64,000 nucleotides of DNA from Kitasatospora phosalacinea (GTDB lineage Bacteria > Actinomycetota > Actinomycetes > Streptomycetales > Streptomycetaceae). The notes beneath the pieces are model-generated. The model saw only the letters and a program-made list of their open reading frames with translations. It was not told the DNA's origin and searched no databases. Positions 53,694 to 63,182 of this stretch are shown here, piece by piece. Each line of letters starts with the position of its first letter. Position 1 is the stretch's first letter. Location: assembly GCF_030268885.1 (NCBI RefSeq), contig NZ_BSSA01000005.1:248001-312000 (forward strand). The letters are read 5' to 3'. The position numbers and the translations under genes were made by a program.

Positions 53694-54662
53694 TCAGGAA
53701 GCGGGGAAGTACGCAGTCGTCCAGCGGTCCAGCTCGGCGAACACCTCGGCCCGCACCGGGTCGGCAGACAGAACCAGGTCGTGCAGGCCTCCCTCGATCC
53801 GGACGGTGGTGACGTGGCGCCCGAGCCGCGGTGCGAGCGCGGCGATGTCATCGGCACGCAGCACCGCGTCGGTGCGTGTCAGGGCCGGGTCCCACCGGTT
53901 GGTGACGGTGGAGGCGGTCGAGGCCATCAGCAGGACCGGGCAGTCGATCGGGAGCCCGCGGCGTACCTGCCGGTGGCCGCGCTGGATCGCCGCCAGCCAC
54001 CCCGCGAAGAGCGGGAAACCCTCGGCCGGTTTCAGGGCCAGGTCGAACTCCCAACTGCCGCGGTGGCTCCGGTGGAGGCTGTGGACGTAGTGCGGGTTCA
54101 GCGGTGCGGGCAGCCTCCGCGTGGGTGCGGCCCGCCCGATGGCGTCGAGAGCAGGAGCGCCGAGGGCCCGCACAGCCGGGGCCGCGGGCATCGAGAGGAA
54201 CGGACTGTTGAGGAACAGGCCGTCCACCAACCCTCGTCCGGCCCGACGGGCGGCCCACAGGGCAGCCACCAGCCCGCCCGTCGAGTGTCCGTTCACCAGG
54301 AGCCGGGTGTGGCCGTCGAGCTCCCGGATGATCCGGACCGCCTCGTCCAACTCCTCGTCGTACGCGGCGAGGTCCTTGACGAAGTTGGGGGAGTGGTGCG
54401 GACGGAGCGACCTGCCGTACTTGCGGAGGTCCAACGCGTAGAAGGAGAAACCCGCAGCCGTGAAGTGGTCCGCCAGGTGGGTCTGGAAGAAGTAGTCGTT
54501 GTAGCCGTGCAGGTACAGCACGGCCCGACGGGACCCTTCGACCAGCCGACGGACCAGGGTCGCGCTGACCTCTCCCTCCTCGTCCGGGAGCAGCGGAAGC
54601 TCCGCCGCCTCGTACGGGGCGCCGAGGATGTCTTCACGGAATTCCACGCCAGTCACGCCCAT
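53694..54662 (-). CDS. Alpha/beta hydrolase (serine aminopeptidase S33/lysophospholipase-like)
   Basis: A 322-residue hydrolase. It has VLYLHGYNDYFF (oxyanion strand), FYALDLRKYGRS, the nucleophile elbow LVNGHSTGGLVA (GHSTG), and late IEGGLHDLVLS with the His and preceding Asp. The Ser/Asp/His set appears intact; substrate unknown, perhaps monoglyceride or lysophospholipid. ATG 54662 is used; GTG 54728 is in frame but gives an odd Gly/Pro/Glu tail. It reads away from the next gene. Confidence 0.88.
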   Translation of the reverse strand: MGVTGVEFREDILGAPYEAAELPLLPDEEGEVSATLVRRLVEGSRRAVLYLHGYNDYFFQTHLADHFTAAGFSFYALDLRKYGRSLRPHHSPNFVKDLAAYDEELDEAVRIIRELDGHTRLLVNGHSTGGLVAALWAARRAGRGLVDGLFLNSPFLSMPAAPAVRALGAPALDAIGRAAPTRRLPAPLNPHYVHSLHRSHRGSWEFDLALKPAEGFPLFAGWLAAIQRGHRQVRRGLPIDCPVLLMASTASTVTNRWDPALTRTDAVLRADDIAALAPRLGRHVTTVRIEGGLHDLVLSADPVRAEVFAELDRWTTAYFPAS

Positions 54663-54843
54663 TTCCCGTTTTTCCCGTTCCGCCGCGCCGCCCGGGCCCA
54701 CCCCGGGCGGTACCACCTCAGCGACCATACCGGTCAGTAGCTGCCTTCGTTTGGGAAGACTGCCCTGGTGGGGCCTAAGCTGCCCGCATGGCTGTCCCTT
54801 CGTCGATCGTTCTTCGCCCCGTCACCCCACGGAGGTCGGCCCG

Positions 54844-55689
54844 ATGAGCGGCATCGCTGCCGACGGGGCGGAACCGCGACCGGTGGAGCGCCAGGTGGCG
54901 CTGGGAACCGCCAAGTTGATGCCCGACATCGACCACGACGGCGGCTGGCTGCTCACCCTCGACGGAACTCCGCAGTCGTACGTCGACCTCCAGGACCCGA
55001 CACACCTCGAGTTCGAGTACGTGCAACGGATCGCACACCTGCTGGACGTGGTCGCGCACCCCGGCGAGCCGTTGGAGGTGCTGCACCTGGGCGGTGGTGG
55101 GCTCACCCTGCCCCGCTACCTGACTGAGAGCCGGCCGGGATCGCGGCAGCAGGTGGTCGAACTGGACGGCCCGCTGACCGAGTTCGTCGCCGAGCACCTC
55201 CCTTTGCCCTCCGGCATCGACGTGACGGTGGGGGACGCCCGCGCCGCGCTCGCAGCCGTGGCGCCCGCCAGCGTTGACGTAGTGGTGGCTGACGTGTTTC
55301 GGGGCTCGCGGACACCGGCGCACCTCACCAGTGTCGAGTTCGTGCGGCTGGCAGCCGCCGTGCTCCGCCCTGGGGGCTGCTACGCGGCGAACCTGGCGGA
55401 CGGCCCACCGCTCGCTTTCGCCAAGGCCCAGACCGCCACGGTCGCCGCTGTGTTCGCCCACGTCTGCCTGGTGGCCGAACCTGCGGTGCTGCGGGGACGG
55501 CGCTACGGAAACGTGTTGCTGATCGGTTCCGACGTGCCACTCCCCACTGGCGAGCTGACCCGACTGCTCGCCTCCGATCCGTTCCCCGCCAGGTTGACGG
55601 AAACGCCGGAGCGGGCGGTGGAACCGATCACGGATGCGACGGCCGAGGACTCGCCACCTCCTCCCAACGGGGCCTTCTCGGTGGGCTGA
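54844..55689 (+). CDS. Spermidine synthase-like methyltransferase-fold protein
   Basis: A 281-residue protein: SYVDLQDPTHLEFEYVQRIA, LEVLHLGGGGLTLPRYL (SAM-like motif I), VVELDGPLTEFV (acidic loop) and VDVVVADVFRGSRTPAHL. This is the spermidine-synthase fold found in many actinobacteria, where the catalytic Asp of polyamine synthases is often altered, so a polyamine role is doubtful. ATG 54844 is preceded by GGAGGTC. No partner gene is suggested by the surroundings. Confidence 0.87.
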   Translation: MSGIAADGAEPRPVERQVALGTAKLMPDIDHDGGWLLTLDGTPQSYVDLQDPTHLEFEYVQRIAHLLDVVAHPGEPLEVLHLGGGGLTLPRYLTESRPGSRQQVVELDGPLTEFVAEHLPLPSGIDVTVGDARAALAAVAPASVDVVVADVFRGSRTPAHLTSVEFVRLAAAVLRPGGCYAANLADGPPLAFAKAQTATVAAVFAHVCLVAEPAVLRGRRYGNVLLIGSDVPLPTGELTRLLASDPFPARLTETPERAVEPITDATAEDSPPPPNGAFSVG

Positions 55690-55763
55690 GACAGTTCGCT
55701 CGGCAGGTGGAGTGCTGTGCTGGAAGTCGTACCTGATGGGAGGTTCTCCTCTCGAGGGGCGGG

Positions 55764-56771
55764 TCAGGTGGCGGAGAAGACCAACCGGCGGGTGCCGTCG
55801 CGGTAGCCGACCAGCTCGAGGGCGGCGACCGCTGGGTGGTTCGCGAGATCGGTTTCGGCCCGGATCACCTCGGCCCGGGTTTCGGTGGCCAGGATCCGGG
55901 TGCTCTCGGCGAGGATCTCTGCTGCGAAACCCCGGCCCCGGAACTCGGGCAGGACGCCGAGGTACCCGACCACCGGAACGACGGAGTTGTGCGAGGGGAT
56001 GGCGAAACCGACCACCTGCCCCGCTGCTGTTCGAGCTATTCGCCACCAGGAGCGTCGGCCACGCATCTCCCAGTGGTGGAACGCGACCTCGCTCCGGGCG
56101 TGAGTCTCCGCGCCGACGAGCAGTGCTTCGCGAACGGACATCACGTCCAGGCTCTTCGGCAGGGATCGGCGGAAGAGGTCGACGAAGACTTCGTCATCCG
56201 GTTCCGGAGCGAAGGACAGCCGGTCCGACAAGGTGGGAACGGGCCGGTCCGTCGTCCGCTCGAAGCGGAGTCGTTCGACGGTGAGCCGTAGGCCGGCGGC
56301 TTCGGCCGCCCTGCGGCGCCAAGCGACCGATGCGGCGACCTCTGGGCGGTCACGCCAGTCGGGCGGCAGGAAGAGGTGGTAATCGGGCGCCGGAACCAGC
56401 CCGTCGGCGGCGAACACCTGGTGTGCGGCGGTGAGCAGTGCAGCCGCGATTGCACAGCGTGGATCGGTGAGCGGTCGGGACGACGATGGCGCTCTCCGAC
56501 GGGGGCCGTTGAGGACCCACAGCGGATCGGGCCGGGCGAACAGGGCGTCCAGATTGCTCGGATGGTCGTCGGCGGGGCTGCCCCACCAGATGGCGACGGC
56601 CAGAGGTGCCTGGCCAGGGCCGGGTTCTGCCACCCAGATCCAGCCGGGGCGGTACTCGCCGTCGGCCAGGCGGGCGCGGACCGTGTCTGCCGAGACCGCG
56701 GTGGACGGGTCGGGCCGTACCTGGGCCAGCACGGAGTTGAGTTCCTGCAGGACGATCGGACGGAAGATCAC
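55764..56771 (-). CDS. GNAT acetyltransferase with two-domain layout
   Basis: A 335-residue protein. The N-terminal ~180 residues (VLQELNSVLAQVRPDPSTAV, WVAEPGPGQAPLAVAIWWGS) look like a decayed GNAT fold, and the C-terminal ~150 are a standard one: VPVVGYLGVLPEFRGRGFAA EILAEST (strand 4 and acetyl-CoA loop) and LANHPAVAALELVGYRDGTR. Tandem GNATs of this type are common in streptomycetes, acceptor unknown. GTG 56771 follows GGAGG. A 25-codon ORF lies 58 nt upstream on the same strand and may be a leader peptide. Confidence 0.85.
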   Translation of the reverse strand: MIFRPIVLQELNSVLAQVRPDPSTAVSADTVRARLADGEYRPGWIWVAEPGPGQAPLAVAIWWGSPADDHPSNLDALFARPDPLWVLNGPRRRAPSSSRPLTDPRCAIAAALLTAAHQVFAADGLVPAPDYHLFLPPDWRDRPEVAASVAWRRRAAEAAGLRLTVERLRFERTTDRPVPTLSDRLSFAPEPDDEVFVDLFRRSLPKSLDVMSVREALLVGAETHARSEVAFHHWEMRGRRSWWRIARTAAGQVVGFAIPSHNSVVPVVGYLGVLPEFRGRGFAAEILAESTRILATETRAEVIRAETDLANHPAVAALELVGYRDGTRRLVFSAT

Positions 56772-56829
56772 AGTGCCTCCGAGAAAGGGAGCGGGAGGCG
56801 CCGAACCCGATCGCGGCGGTCAGTCGCGC

Positions 56830-56907
56830 CTACAGCGCGAGAAGGGACCTGCCGCAAGGACCGGTGATCGGGAGCGCCACGGAACGGCTGCGGATTATCG
56901 GAACCAT
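56830..56907 (-). CDS. Possible 25-codon leader peptide upstream of the GNAT gene
   Basis: ATG 56907 has GAGAGGAG 7 nt upstream, a strong ribosome site. The peptide begins MVPIIRSRSVALPITGPCGR and ends SLLAL, then TAG. The next gene on this strand starts 58 nt later with its own GGAGG. The good initiation signal in otherwise gene-free DNA suggests a translated leader that could affect the acetyltransferase. No codon run or attenuator was seen. Confidence 0.4.
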   Translation of the reverse strand: MVPIIRSRSVALPITGPCGRSLLAL

Positions 56908-57191
56908 CGCGGAACTCCTCTCGGAACAAGGTGCTACGAGACCTCGGAAACCTGCCGGGAGCACCCGGAGGGACAGCAGCGAGACCTCGTCAGCCGCCGT
57001 CGATGGCCAAAGAGTAGGAGTTCTGCCGGATCGCCTGCAAATTATTATTCGGGGAGGTGATTCTCCGGCTGGATGGGCAGGGAGTTGCCGACCGTATTGT
57101 GTGCGTCGACAGGCATCCCGGGTTTCCGCGGCCCCTGGAATCCCGCTTCGGGCAAGAGCTTCGCGGGCATGTGAAGGACTGCTGTGACAGG

Positions 57192-57239
57192 CCCGCGCCC
57201 GGGCGGTCGGCTGAGATGCGGAGACCACCCGGGCGCGGG
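57192..57239. terminator. Strong hairpin, terminator or RNA element
   Basis: CCCGCGCCCGGG (57192-57203) pairs with CCCGGGCGCGGG (57228-57239). GGTC/GACC extends the stem after one mismatch, with a 14-nt loop. No gene end adjoins; it may end the copper-chaperone transcript, about 210 nt past its stop on the minus strand, or a small RNA. Confidence 0.55.
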
Positions 57240-57445
57240 TTACGCAAAATCGCCCGATAGAGCGAATGTGCGGGTTTTGAGTCCAGCGGCGATTGATCGA
57301 ATCGCGTGGCGGCAATAGGGAGCACAGAAGTGGAACGCGGGGGAGGTAGGAGGGCGAGCCGCGGTGTGAAGGGGGAAGGGAGCCAGTGAGTCCGGGCAGT
57401 CGATGGTCGCAGCGCCGACTTCGACACTGGCGGCCCGTCAAAGGC

Positions 57446-57661
57446 TCAGGCTCGGCCGACCAGTGCGAAGCCGGCGTCGGTGACGGCCGAGCGGATCTGG
57501 TCGTCCTGGAGGGGTTCGGTGGATTCGACGGTCACCCGGCCGGCCTTCGCGTCGGCGGTGACGTGGGTGACTCCGTTCAGCGCGGTCAATCCGGCGGTGA
57601 CGGTCCGCTCGCAGTGACCGCAGCTCATTCCCTCGACAGTGAAGACAGCAGTGGTGGACAT
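57446..57661 (-). CDS. Heavy-metal-associated (CopZ-like) copper chaperone
   Basis: A 71-residue ferredoxin-like HMA domain: STTAVFTVEGMSCGHCERTV has the GMxCxxC metal site, and VTVESTEPLQDDQIRSAVTD closes it. It probably binds Cu(I) and hands it to a P-type ATPase, though none is in this window. ATG 57661 follows GGAGG by 6 nt. The gene stands alone. Confidence 0.92.
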   Translation of the reverse strand: MSTTAVFTVEGMSCGHCERTVTAGLTALNGVTHVTADAKAGRVTVESTEPLQDDQIRSAVTDAGFALVGRA

Positions 57662-58035
57662 GGATACCTCCGTTGAACGTGCAGGACCGGTCGGGCGACC
57701 GTGCAGGGGCGTGGGACGCCGTCCAGCACAACGCACCCGATCGGGGAGCGGCACCGGGACACGCCGGTGGATGCCCCCAACGAGTGGTGCCCTGAAAGGG
57801 AGTTCGCCGCGGCCGGGGTGCTGGTGGCCGGCGGGGCAGGACGGACGAGGGGTACCGCCCGGTAGGCAGCCGAGCGGCCGTCCTCATCGTTCCGGTGGCC
57901 AGGGCTGTGGAGCAAGCCTTGGCAAGGGTGGAGGAATTTCATTTGTTGAAATATTAAAAATGTCCCGCTACGGTCAGCCTCGTCGATATCACCGACGTTC
58001 GGTGGGCGGCCGTCGGTGCAACAGGAGGGGGAGTC
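57662..58035. other. Divergent region between copper chaperone and MATE genes
   Basis: About 370 nt, no gene. The right half carries an AT-rich palindrome and likely the MATE promoter (57935-57965); the left half is GC-rich and should hold the leftward copper-chaperone promoter, not identified. Confidence 0.45.
57936..57952. promoter_or_regulatory. Palindrome ATTTCA-N5-TGAAAT upstream of the MATE gene
   Basis: ATTTCA (57936-57941), spacer TTTGT, TGAAAT (57947-57952), followed by ATTAAAAATG, which could be a -10 region. It lies 84 nt before the MATE start in an AT-rich island; probably an operator overlapping the promoter. The binding protein is unknown. Confidence 0.55.
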
Positions 58036-59364
58036 ATGGCGGGGGATTCTGTGGCGACAGCCGAGTGGCGGGAGCCTGCGCTCGCACCGCTGGAAATTTC
58101 GGCCGCGCGGTTCGCCGCCTCCATTCTGCTCGGGCTGGTGGCCGGATTGGTGCTGCAAGCATGGACGGTGGCGTTCCTGGGGCGGCTCGGTCCCGAAGCG
58201 CTCTACGTCCGCGCGGTGTACACACCCGTCGGCTACCTCGTACTGGCAGTGACGGAGGGCCTGGTGGTGGCCACTCAGGTATCCGCTGGGATCGCCGCTC
58301 GCGAGGGACGGAGCCGGGACGCGCTCAGGTCCGTACCGACCTTCTTCGCCATCGGAGCGGGACTGCTGCTCCTGCAGGCCGTTGTCGCGCTGGCGGCCCC
58401 CGGCCCGGTCCTGACCGCGCTCGGGGTCGCCCCCGATGCCCGGCGCACGGTGCTGGTCTTCATCGTGGCGCTCGCTCTGACCAGCGCGCTCGGGCTGGTC
58501 CCCTACCTCGGCGCGGGGGTGCTGCGCGGCCTGGGACACACCGGTCCGGCTGCCTGGCTCGGAGTGCTGTTCACCGCGTTGTCCATCACCGGGACCGCCG
58601 TGCTCCACGCGGTCACGCGCCTCGGTGTGTTGGCGGTGCCGATCGGAGGACTGCCGGCCACCGTGATCGTCGGTGCAGCCGTCGCGGTCGTCCTCCGGAG
58701 GAAGCAGGTCGCCCGGCCCGTGCTGGCCGGTGACCGGGCAGCGGCGCGCGAACTCCTGAGCCTCGGCGCGCCGGTGGCGGGCACCTTCCTGCTGCTGTCC
58801 ACAGTGACCTTCGGCTACCTGCGGGTACTGCACGGGGCCGGCCCTACCGAGGTCGCGGGATTCTCCCTCGGACAGATGGTCGTCGGCCTGCTGACGGTCG
58901 TTGCGATAGCCGTCGGCTCCGGCGCGGCGATCGCGGTCACCCTGCGGCCGGGCGAGAGCCGGAGGGCCCTCAACCACACCGGCTTGATCACCGTCCTGCG
59001 GCTTTCGCTCCCCCCGTACCTCCTGCTCGGGGCGGCGGCTTTCCTCCTGCGCGAGCCGATCACCGAGGCCCTGACCACGGATCGAGCAGCGGCTTCCGTC
59101 GCAGCCGGGTACTTCGCCTGGGTCGGTCCCACCCTCGTGCTCTTCGGCGGCACCCTCGCGCTGCTCAGCTACCTGGAACAGATCGGCCGCGCGGGAGTGG
59201 CCTTCCTGCTGAACGTCGTGTACTTCGCGGTGATGCTCGCCGCCGCGTTCCTCATACCCGGGCCCGTGGACGCCCGAGACCTGGCGAAGCTGATGGCAGC
59301 GGGCAACGTCATCGGATTCATCAGCCTCTGGTTCAGCGCCCGCCACCTCGTCCTGCGCCGATGA
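58036..59364 (+). CDS. MATE family efflux transporter
   Basis: A 442-residue, 12-helix protein: FLGRLGPEALYVRAVYTPVG, EGLVVATQVSAGIAAREGRS, VPYLGAGVLRGLGHTGPAAW, GGLPATVIVGAAVAVVLRRK and GSGAAIAVTLRPGESRRALN. The pattern fits DinF/NorM-type MATE exporters in two six-helix halves. ATG 58036 follows AGGAGGGGG. It probably expels a cationic or natural-product compound with sodium or protons. The AT-rich palindrome upstream suggests inducible expression. Confidence 0.88.
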   Translation: MAGDSVATAEWREPALAPLEISAARFAASILLGLVAGLVLQAWTVAFLGRLGPEALYVRAVYTPVGYLVLAVTEGLVVATQVSAGIAAREGRSRDALRSVPTFFAIGAGLLLLQAVVALAAPGPVLTALGVAPDARRTVLVFIVALALTSALGLVPYLGAGVLRGLGHTGPAAWLGVLFTALSITGTAVLHAVTRLGVLAVPIGGLPATVIVGAAVAVVLRRKQVARPVLAGDRAAARELLSLGAPVAGTFLLLSTVTFGYLRVLHGAGPTEVAGFSLGQMVVGLLTVVAIAVGSGAAIAVTLRPGESRRALNHTGLITVLRLSLPPYLLLGAAAFLLREPITEALTTDRAAASVAAGYFAWVGPTLVLFGGTLALLSYLEQIGRAGVAFLLNVVYFAVMLAAAFLIPGPVDARDLAKLMAAGNVIGFISLWFSARHLVLRR

Positions 59365-59421
59365 CGTGCCGCGGTCGACTGCGGCGGAACGGCGCCACGG
59401 ACGGTGCGGCTCCCGGCAGGG

Positions 59422-59982
59422 TCAGTTCCCGGCCAGGTCGTCGGGCACCAGGGAGAAGACGAGCAGGTCCACACGGCCGGCATGGACGTAACCCGCGTTC
59501 CGGAGGATGCCCTCCTGCTGGAACCCGGCCTTCTCGGCGACCCGCCGGGAAGCGGTGTTGCTGGTGGCGGCGAACAACTGCAGCCGCTGGAAGCCCTGCT
59601 CGCCCAGCAGCCATTCGCCGAGGGCCCGCGTCGCCTCGGTCGTCACACCACGACCTCGGGCCCACGGCGCGCTCCAGTAGCCCACCTCGCTCACCCGGGC
59701 CGGCCAATCGGTCTTCTTGAGCCCGACCGTCCCGAGCAGTTGCCCGGAACCGCTGTCGGTGACGGCGAAGTGGATGCCGTCGCCGGACGTACGCAGGCGG
59801 TGGGACACTTCGGTGCACCACGACGTCGCGTGTTCGATGGTGTACGGGGAGGGCAGCGGCAGCCACTGCTGGGTCAGTTCGTCAGAACAGGCGGTCCTGG
59901 TGTCGTCCGCATCCTCCGCGGTGAAGGGCCGGAGCAGCAGCCGATCGGTGCGCAGAACGGTTTCGGGAAAGACAGGCGGCAT
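59422..59982 (-). CDS. GNAT acetyltransferase (RimJ/RimL-like)
   Basis: A 186-residue protein: VLRTDRLLLRPFTAEDADDT, FAVTDSGSGQLLGTVGLKKT, GYWSAPWARGRGVTTEATRA (acetyl-CoA loop RGRGV) and LFAATSNTASRRVAEKAGF form a ribosomal-protein-acetyltransferase-like fold. ATG 59982 follows AGGAG. It converges on the MATE stop. Acceptor unknown. Confidence 0.9.
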   Translation of the reverse strand: MPPVFPETVLRTDRLLLRPFTAEDADDTRTACSDELTQQWLPLPSPYTIEHATSWCTEVSHRLRTSGDGIHFAVTDSGSGQLLGTVGLKKTDWPARVSEVGYWSAPWARGRGVTTEATRALGEWLLGEQGFQRLQLFAATSNTASRRVAEKAGFQQEGILRNAGYVHAGRVDLLVFSLVPDDLAGN

Positions 59983-60301
59983 GTGGAACTCCTGGTGGAA
60001 AGGCGGATACGACCCAATGCAACCACCGTGGAGCCGGCCGGTGCCCGAGAGGGTGCTCCCCGTTCGGGCCGGGTGCGACCACAAGTGACAGCCGGACCCG
60101 GCGCGTTCCCAAGCCCCGGCGAGTCGGCGCTTCGCTGCCCGTGGGTCCGCGGATCGTGGCGGCCCAGCCTAACTGGGTGCGAAAAGCTGCTCTCTGCCGA
60201 GGACGAACCGCTGCCCCGTACCGCCGAATTCAACGTCCAGCGGGGTGGTTTCCAGTGCGGTGGCAGCCGGGAGCCGGTGCGGAGAGAGTTGGGCGATCGG
60301 C
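59983..60301. other. Intergenic region between GNAT and decayed regulator
   Basis: About 320 nt with no gene. GGAGAGAG at about 60281-60288 resembles the ribosome site of the decayed regulator that follows. No clear promoter was found. Confidence 0.35.
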
Positions 60302-61346
60302 GTGGTGGACGACGTGGAGGCTTCGGTGACGCGGGTCGGCAATACGATGTTGGGCACCGTGCACGGCTCGCCCAACCGGCCGACGCGCACCTCGTCCACC
60401 GTACCGACGACGGGCGCTACCAACTGCACAGCCTGGTACGGCTGCACGCGGAGGAGACCGAGCGGCAGATCGTCCCACGCGTGACCACCCACTACCTGGC
60501 ACTCACCACCCCCGCCGACCTGACCGTCCGGGCCGAGCGGCTGCGCGTCCTCGAACTCGACGAGGTACTGCAGCAGCCCGCGGACCGAGTCGACGTGCTG
60601 GTGCGCCGCTCGCCCTCCGCCGCATAGGCACCCGGCCGGGATGCGATCGGGTGGCCGGAGGCCGAACGGCCGGACCTGATGGCGGTGCTGCGTGCGGCGG
60701 TCCGGTTCGGCTTCGACCGCCAGGCGTGGCAGCTCGCCGAGGTCCTGACTGTGCTGTTCCTGCACCACCGCTACCTCGCCGACCGGCGCGAGTCCCCGTC
60801 CTCGGTGCGGGTGCCGTCCACCGCGACCACCAACCCGCAGCCGAGGCGCCTGCGCAGCATGCTCTCCCGACCGCTGCTGGACCTGTAGCAGGACGAGCGG
60901 GCGCCGGCGGAACTGGGGACCACGATCGCGCTGGCGGACGGCTCCGGGCACCGGTCCTGCCGGGTTCGGTCCGTGAATTCCCGGACGCCACTGGGACGGA
61001 CGGGACCTGGAACGCGTGGCAGCCGCCCACCGGGAGTCGCTGACGATCAACGAACGGGCCGGAGAAGCGCGCGGCGCGGTCCACGGCACGCGAGAGCGCC
61101 GAACCGAGGACGTCCGAGGCGGAACGGTAACTGCGTGTCGCGCACGAGGAGTTCCTCGGTCTGGCCGGGAAGGACGGGGCGCTGGCGCCGGACCGGCGGA
61201 TGGCCGCCCCGGCGACGCTCGGAGGGGCGATCGAAGAGCTCGAGGAATTCGTCGAGGGAGACAGCGAACGGCGACGACCGCTCGAACGGGACCTGGCATT
61301 CCATCCGAGGAGCGACAATCTGCGGGGGTCGGAAATCAAGGTATGA
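60302..61346 (+). pseudogene. Decayed AfsR/NB-ARC-TPR-type regulator
   Basis: Fragments of one regulator in changing frames. VTRVGNTMLGTVHGS (60311-60370) resembles the N-terminal linker of streptomycete NB-ARC proteins. Then come ADAHLVHRTDDGRYQLHSLV and RLHAEETERQIV (end of NB-ARC), RPDLMAVLRAAVRFGFDRQA, WQLAEVLTVLFLHHRYLADR, then HRESLTINERAGEARGAVH and LRVAHEEFLGLAGKDGALAP (TPR repeats), with stops at 60627 and 60888 and end TGA 61344. Most of the NTP-binding core is missing and several frameshifts lie between the parts. The gene is certainly not functional. The lower GC and absence of IS ends suggest slow decay. Confidence 0.6.
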
Positions 61347-61412
61347 CTTTCGGGGTGAAACTTGGTGACTACCCGTTCGCCAAGAAACCGTGCTGATGGT
61401 GGACCGCAGGAT

Positions 61413-61448
61413 CAACCAATTGGAATCCGAAAAATATCCAGTTGGTTG
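61413..61448. terminator. AT-rich hairpin between the two pseudogenes
   Basis: CAACCAATTGGA (61413-61424) and TCCAGTTGGTTG (61437-61448) form a 12-nt stem with one G-T wobble. It lies between two facing decayed genes and may once have ended both. Confidence 0.45.
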
Positions 61449-61483
61449 GTTTGGTGGCTATTTCGCTTTATCAGGGTGTCGGC

Positions 61484-62929
61484 TCAGGAAGGCTCGGGCA
61501 CCTTCTGGATCGTCAGCTCGCGGCAGTGCGAGCCCAGGTCCAGTAGGAGGCCGGAATGATCGAGCAGTTCGGGGCGGAGCTTGACCCGCAGCGTGCTGTA
61601 GAACGCGGCGGCAGCAGGCCCGGGCGCCAGCAGCGCCCGGTCGGCGGCGGGGCGAACCGCGAACCGAGGTCCGTTCCGCAGGTCGACGAGGACGCCGTCG
61701 GGCAGTGGCACGACGACCAGGAGAGCGGTGTAGTGGACGCGGAGTTCGGCGATCCGGCGATGAGTCGCGTCGGACGAGGCGGACGGACGCCGACAGAGCA
61801 GGACGGAGGCGCTGTCGGTCAGATGCGTGTCAGGCTCCTCGGCACCGCTCGCGAGATGTCGGAGCACGCTGTCGCTCTCCTCGCCGGGCTCGCTCACCGG
61901 TGCCGGGTAGCGGCGCACCGATACGCGGAAGGACGGGGCGTCGGAGGCAGTGAGAACCGTCTCCACGTAGAAAGAGGTGGCGGGGCCCGCATCGTCCCCA
62001 GGCACGGGCGGGAAGATCCTCGGCCGCCCGCTCGGCCCAGGGGGTGGATCCAGTTCCAGCAACTGGTACAGCAGGTGGCGAAGCCTCGGAAAGGCTGGCT
62101 CCTGCTCCGTGGAAGCGCGGCCGGTGACGGTTGCGAGCAGTTGGGGGCGGTGCTCGGAGAGCACCTCGTCGATCTGCGGACGCATCGGTGCGGACCGGTC
62201 GAGCAGGGGCACGGACCGATGGAGCGGGTGTCCGGCCGCACCAGGCACGGCCGCCTCTCCGAAGGCTTCCAGCAAGACGGGCTTGCCGAGCGCGGTTCCG
62301 TGGAGGGTCGTCGAACCGTGGTCACCGATCACCACGTCGGAAGCGGTCAGCGCCTGCTGCCAGCCCTCCGCCGGATCGATCAACAGGACACCGGCAGCCA
62401 GCGCCGCACGCTGCGCCACCTGTACCTGCCAGGCTCTGTGACCGGACCAGACATTCAGATGCAGCACCAGGGTGAGCCGGTACTCGTCCGCAGGGAGTTC
62501 CGCCAACAGCCGGTCGGGAAGGTCGGGGCAGCGGCCGATCAGCGAGCCGGGATGCCAGGTGCAGGGGAGGAGGACCAACTGCTGACCAGGCTCGACTCCG
62601 AGAGGAGCGGTAGCGTTCCCGCCAATGCAGGTCCGTGTGCAACCGGTCCAGACACGGATCGCCCACCAGCACGGTCCGGCCCACGGTGGCCGGGAGGGCA
62701 ACGGCGAATTGGCGTTCCTGATCGGGCTTCGCCTCGGCGAGTTGATCCCATGGCAGAGCGTGGCAGTGCAACGGATGGACCGGTTCGGGAACGCCTCCAC
62801 CGTAGGCGGACGAGCGAGGTGGCCGTCCGGGCCGCGACCGCCACGGTGCGCGCTGTCGAAAGTGCGCCAGCGCCAGGCGTCCGGACCGACCGGGACGAGG
62901 ATGCGCCTGTCGAAGTCCATCGGGCACAT
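61484..62929 (-). pseudogene. Decayed streptomycete hypothetical protein with glycerophosphotransferase-like tail
   Basis: The main frame (to 61484) gives LGVEPGQQLVLLPCTWHPGS, DEYRLTLVLHLNVWSGHRAW and SDVVIGDHGSTTLHGTALGK, a sequence type common in streptomycetes and reminiscent of CDP-glycerol glycerophosphotransferases. The upstream part reads correctly only in another frame: HCHALPWDQLAEAKPDQERQ and GDPCLDRLHTDLHWRERYRS. Removing one T near 62604 would rejoin RYRS with LGVEPG. Another frame change lies near 62800. The intact protein should be larger, so a deletion is also likely. It faces the nitrilase gene. Function was unknown even for the intact form. Confidence 0.6.
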
Positions 62930-63182
62930 CCGCCCCTGCGAGCGGCGGTCCCGAACCGGTCAGCGCTGCACGCCCGGAGGCGCGGTCCGCGGACCGCGTG
63001 CGTACGGGTAGCGGATCGGAGGGTTGTGACAAGGTATTCAACGCCTGATTCTCCGTGTCCGCCGGGTTGTCCCGGAGGCTACTGGAGGGCGGGAAAAGGT
63101 GGTGGCGAAACTGGTCCGAGGCGTGCCAGGAGAGCGGCGGACGCGTCCGGAGGGCCGGTGCGGCGGAGAAGGGACGGCATTG

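Larger units (their letters stand above)
56772..57445. other. Intergenic region with low GC, leader ORF and hairpin
   Basis: About 670 nt with no convincing full-length gene. It contains the 25-codon ORF at 56830-56907, the hairpin at 57192-57239, and AT-rich stretches such as AAATTATTATTC at about 57040-57050. Base use is clearly less GC-rich than in the flanking genes. Confidence 0.5.

Noticed and set aside
60169-61299. A 376-codon ORF on the minus strand in the decayed region
   Set aside because: The plus strand shows clear fragments of an NB-ARC-TPR regulator in three frames; the minus frame has no family signature.
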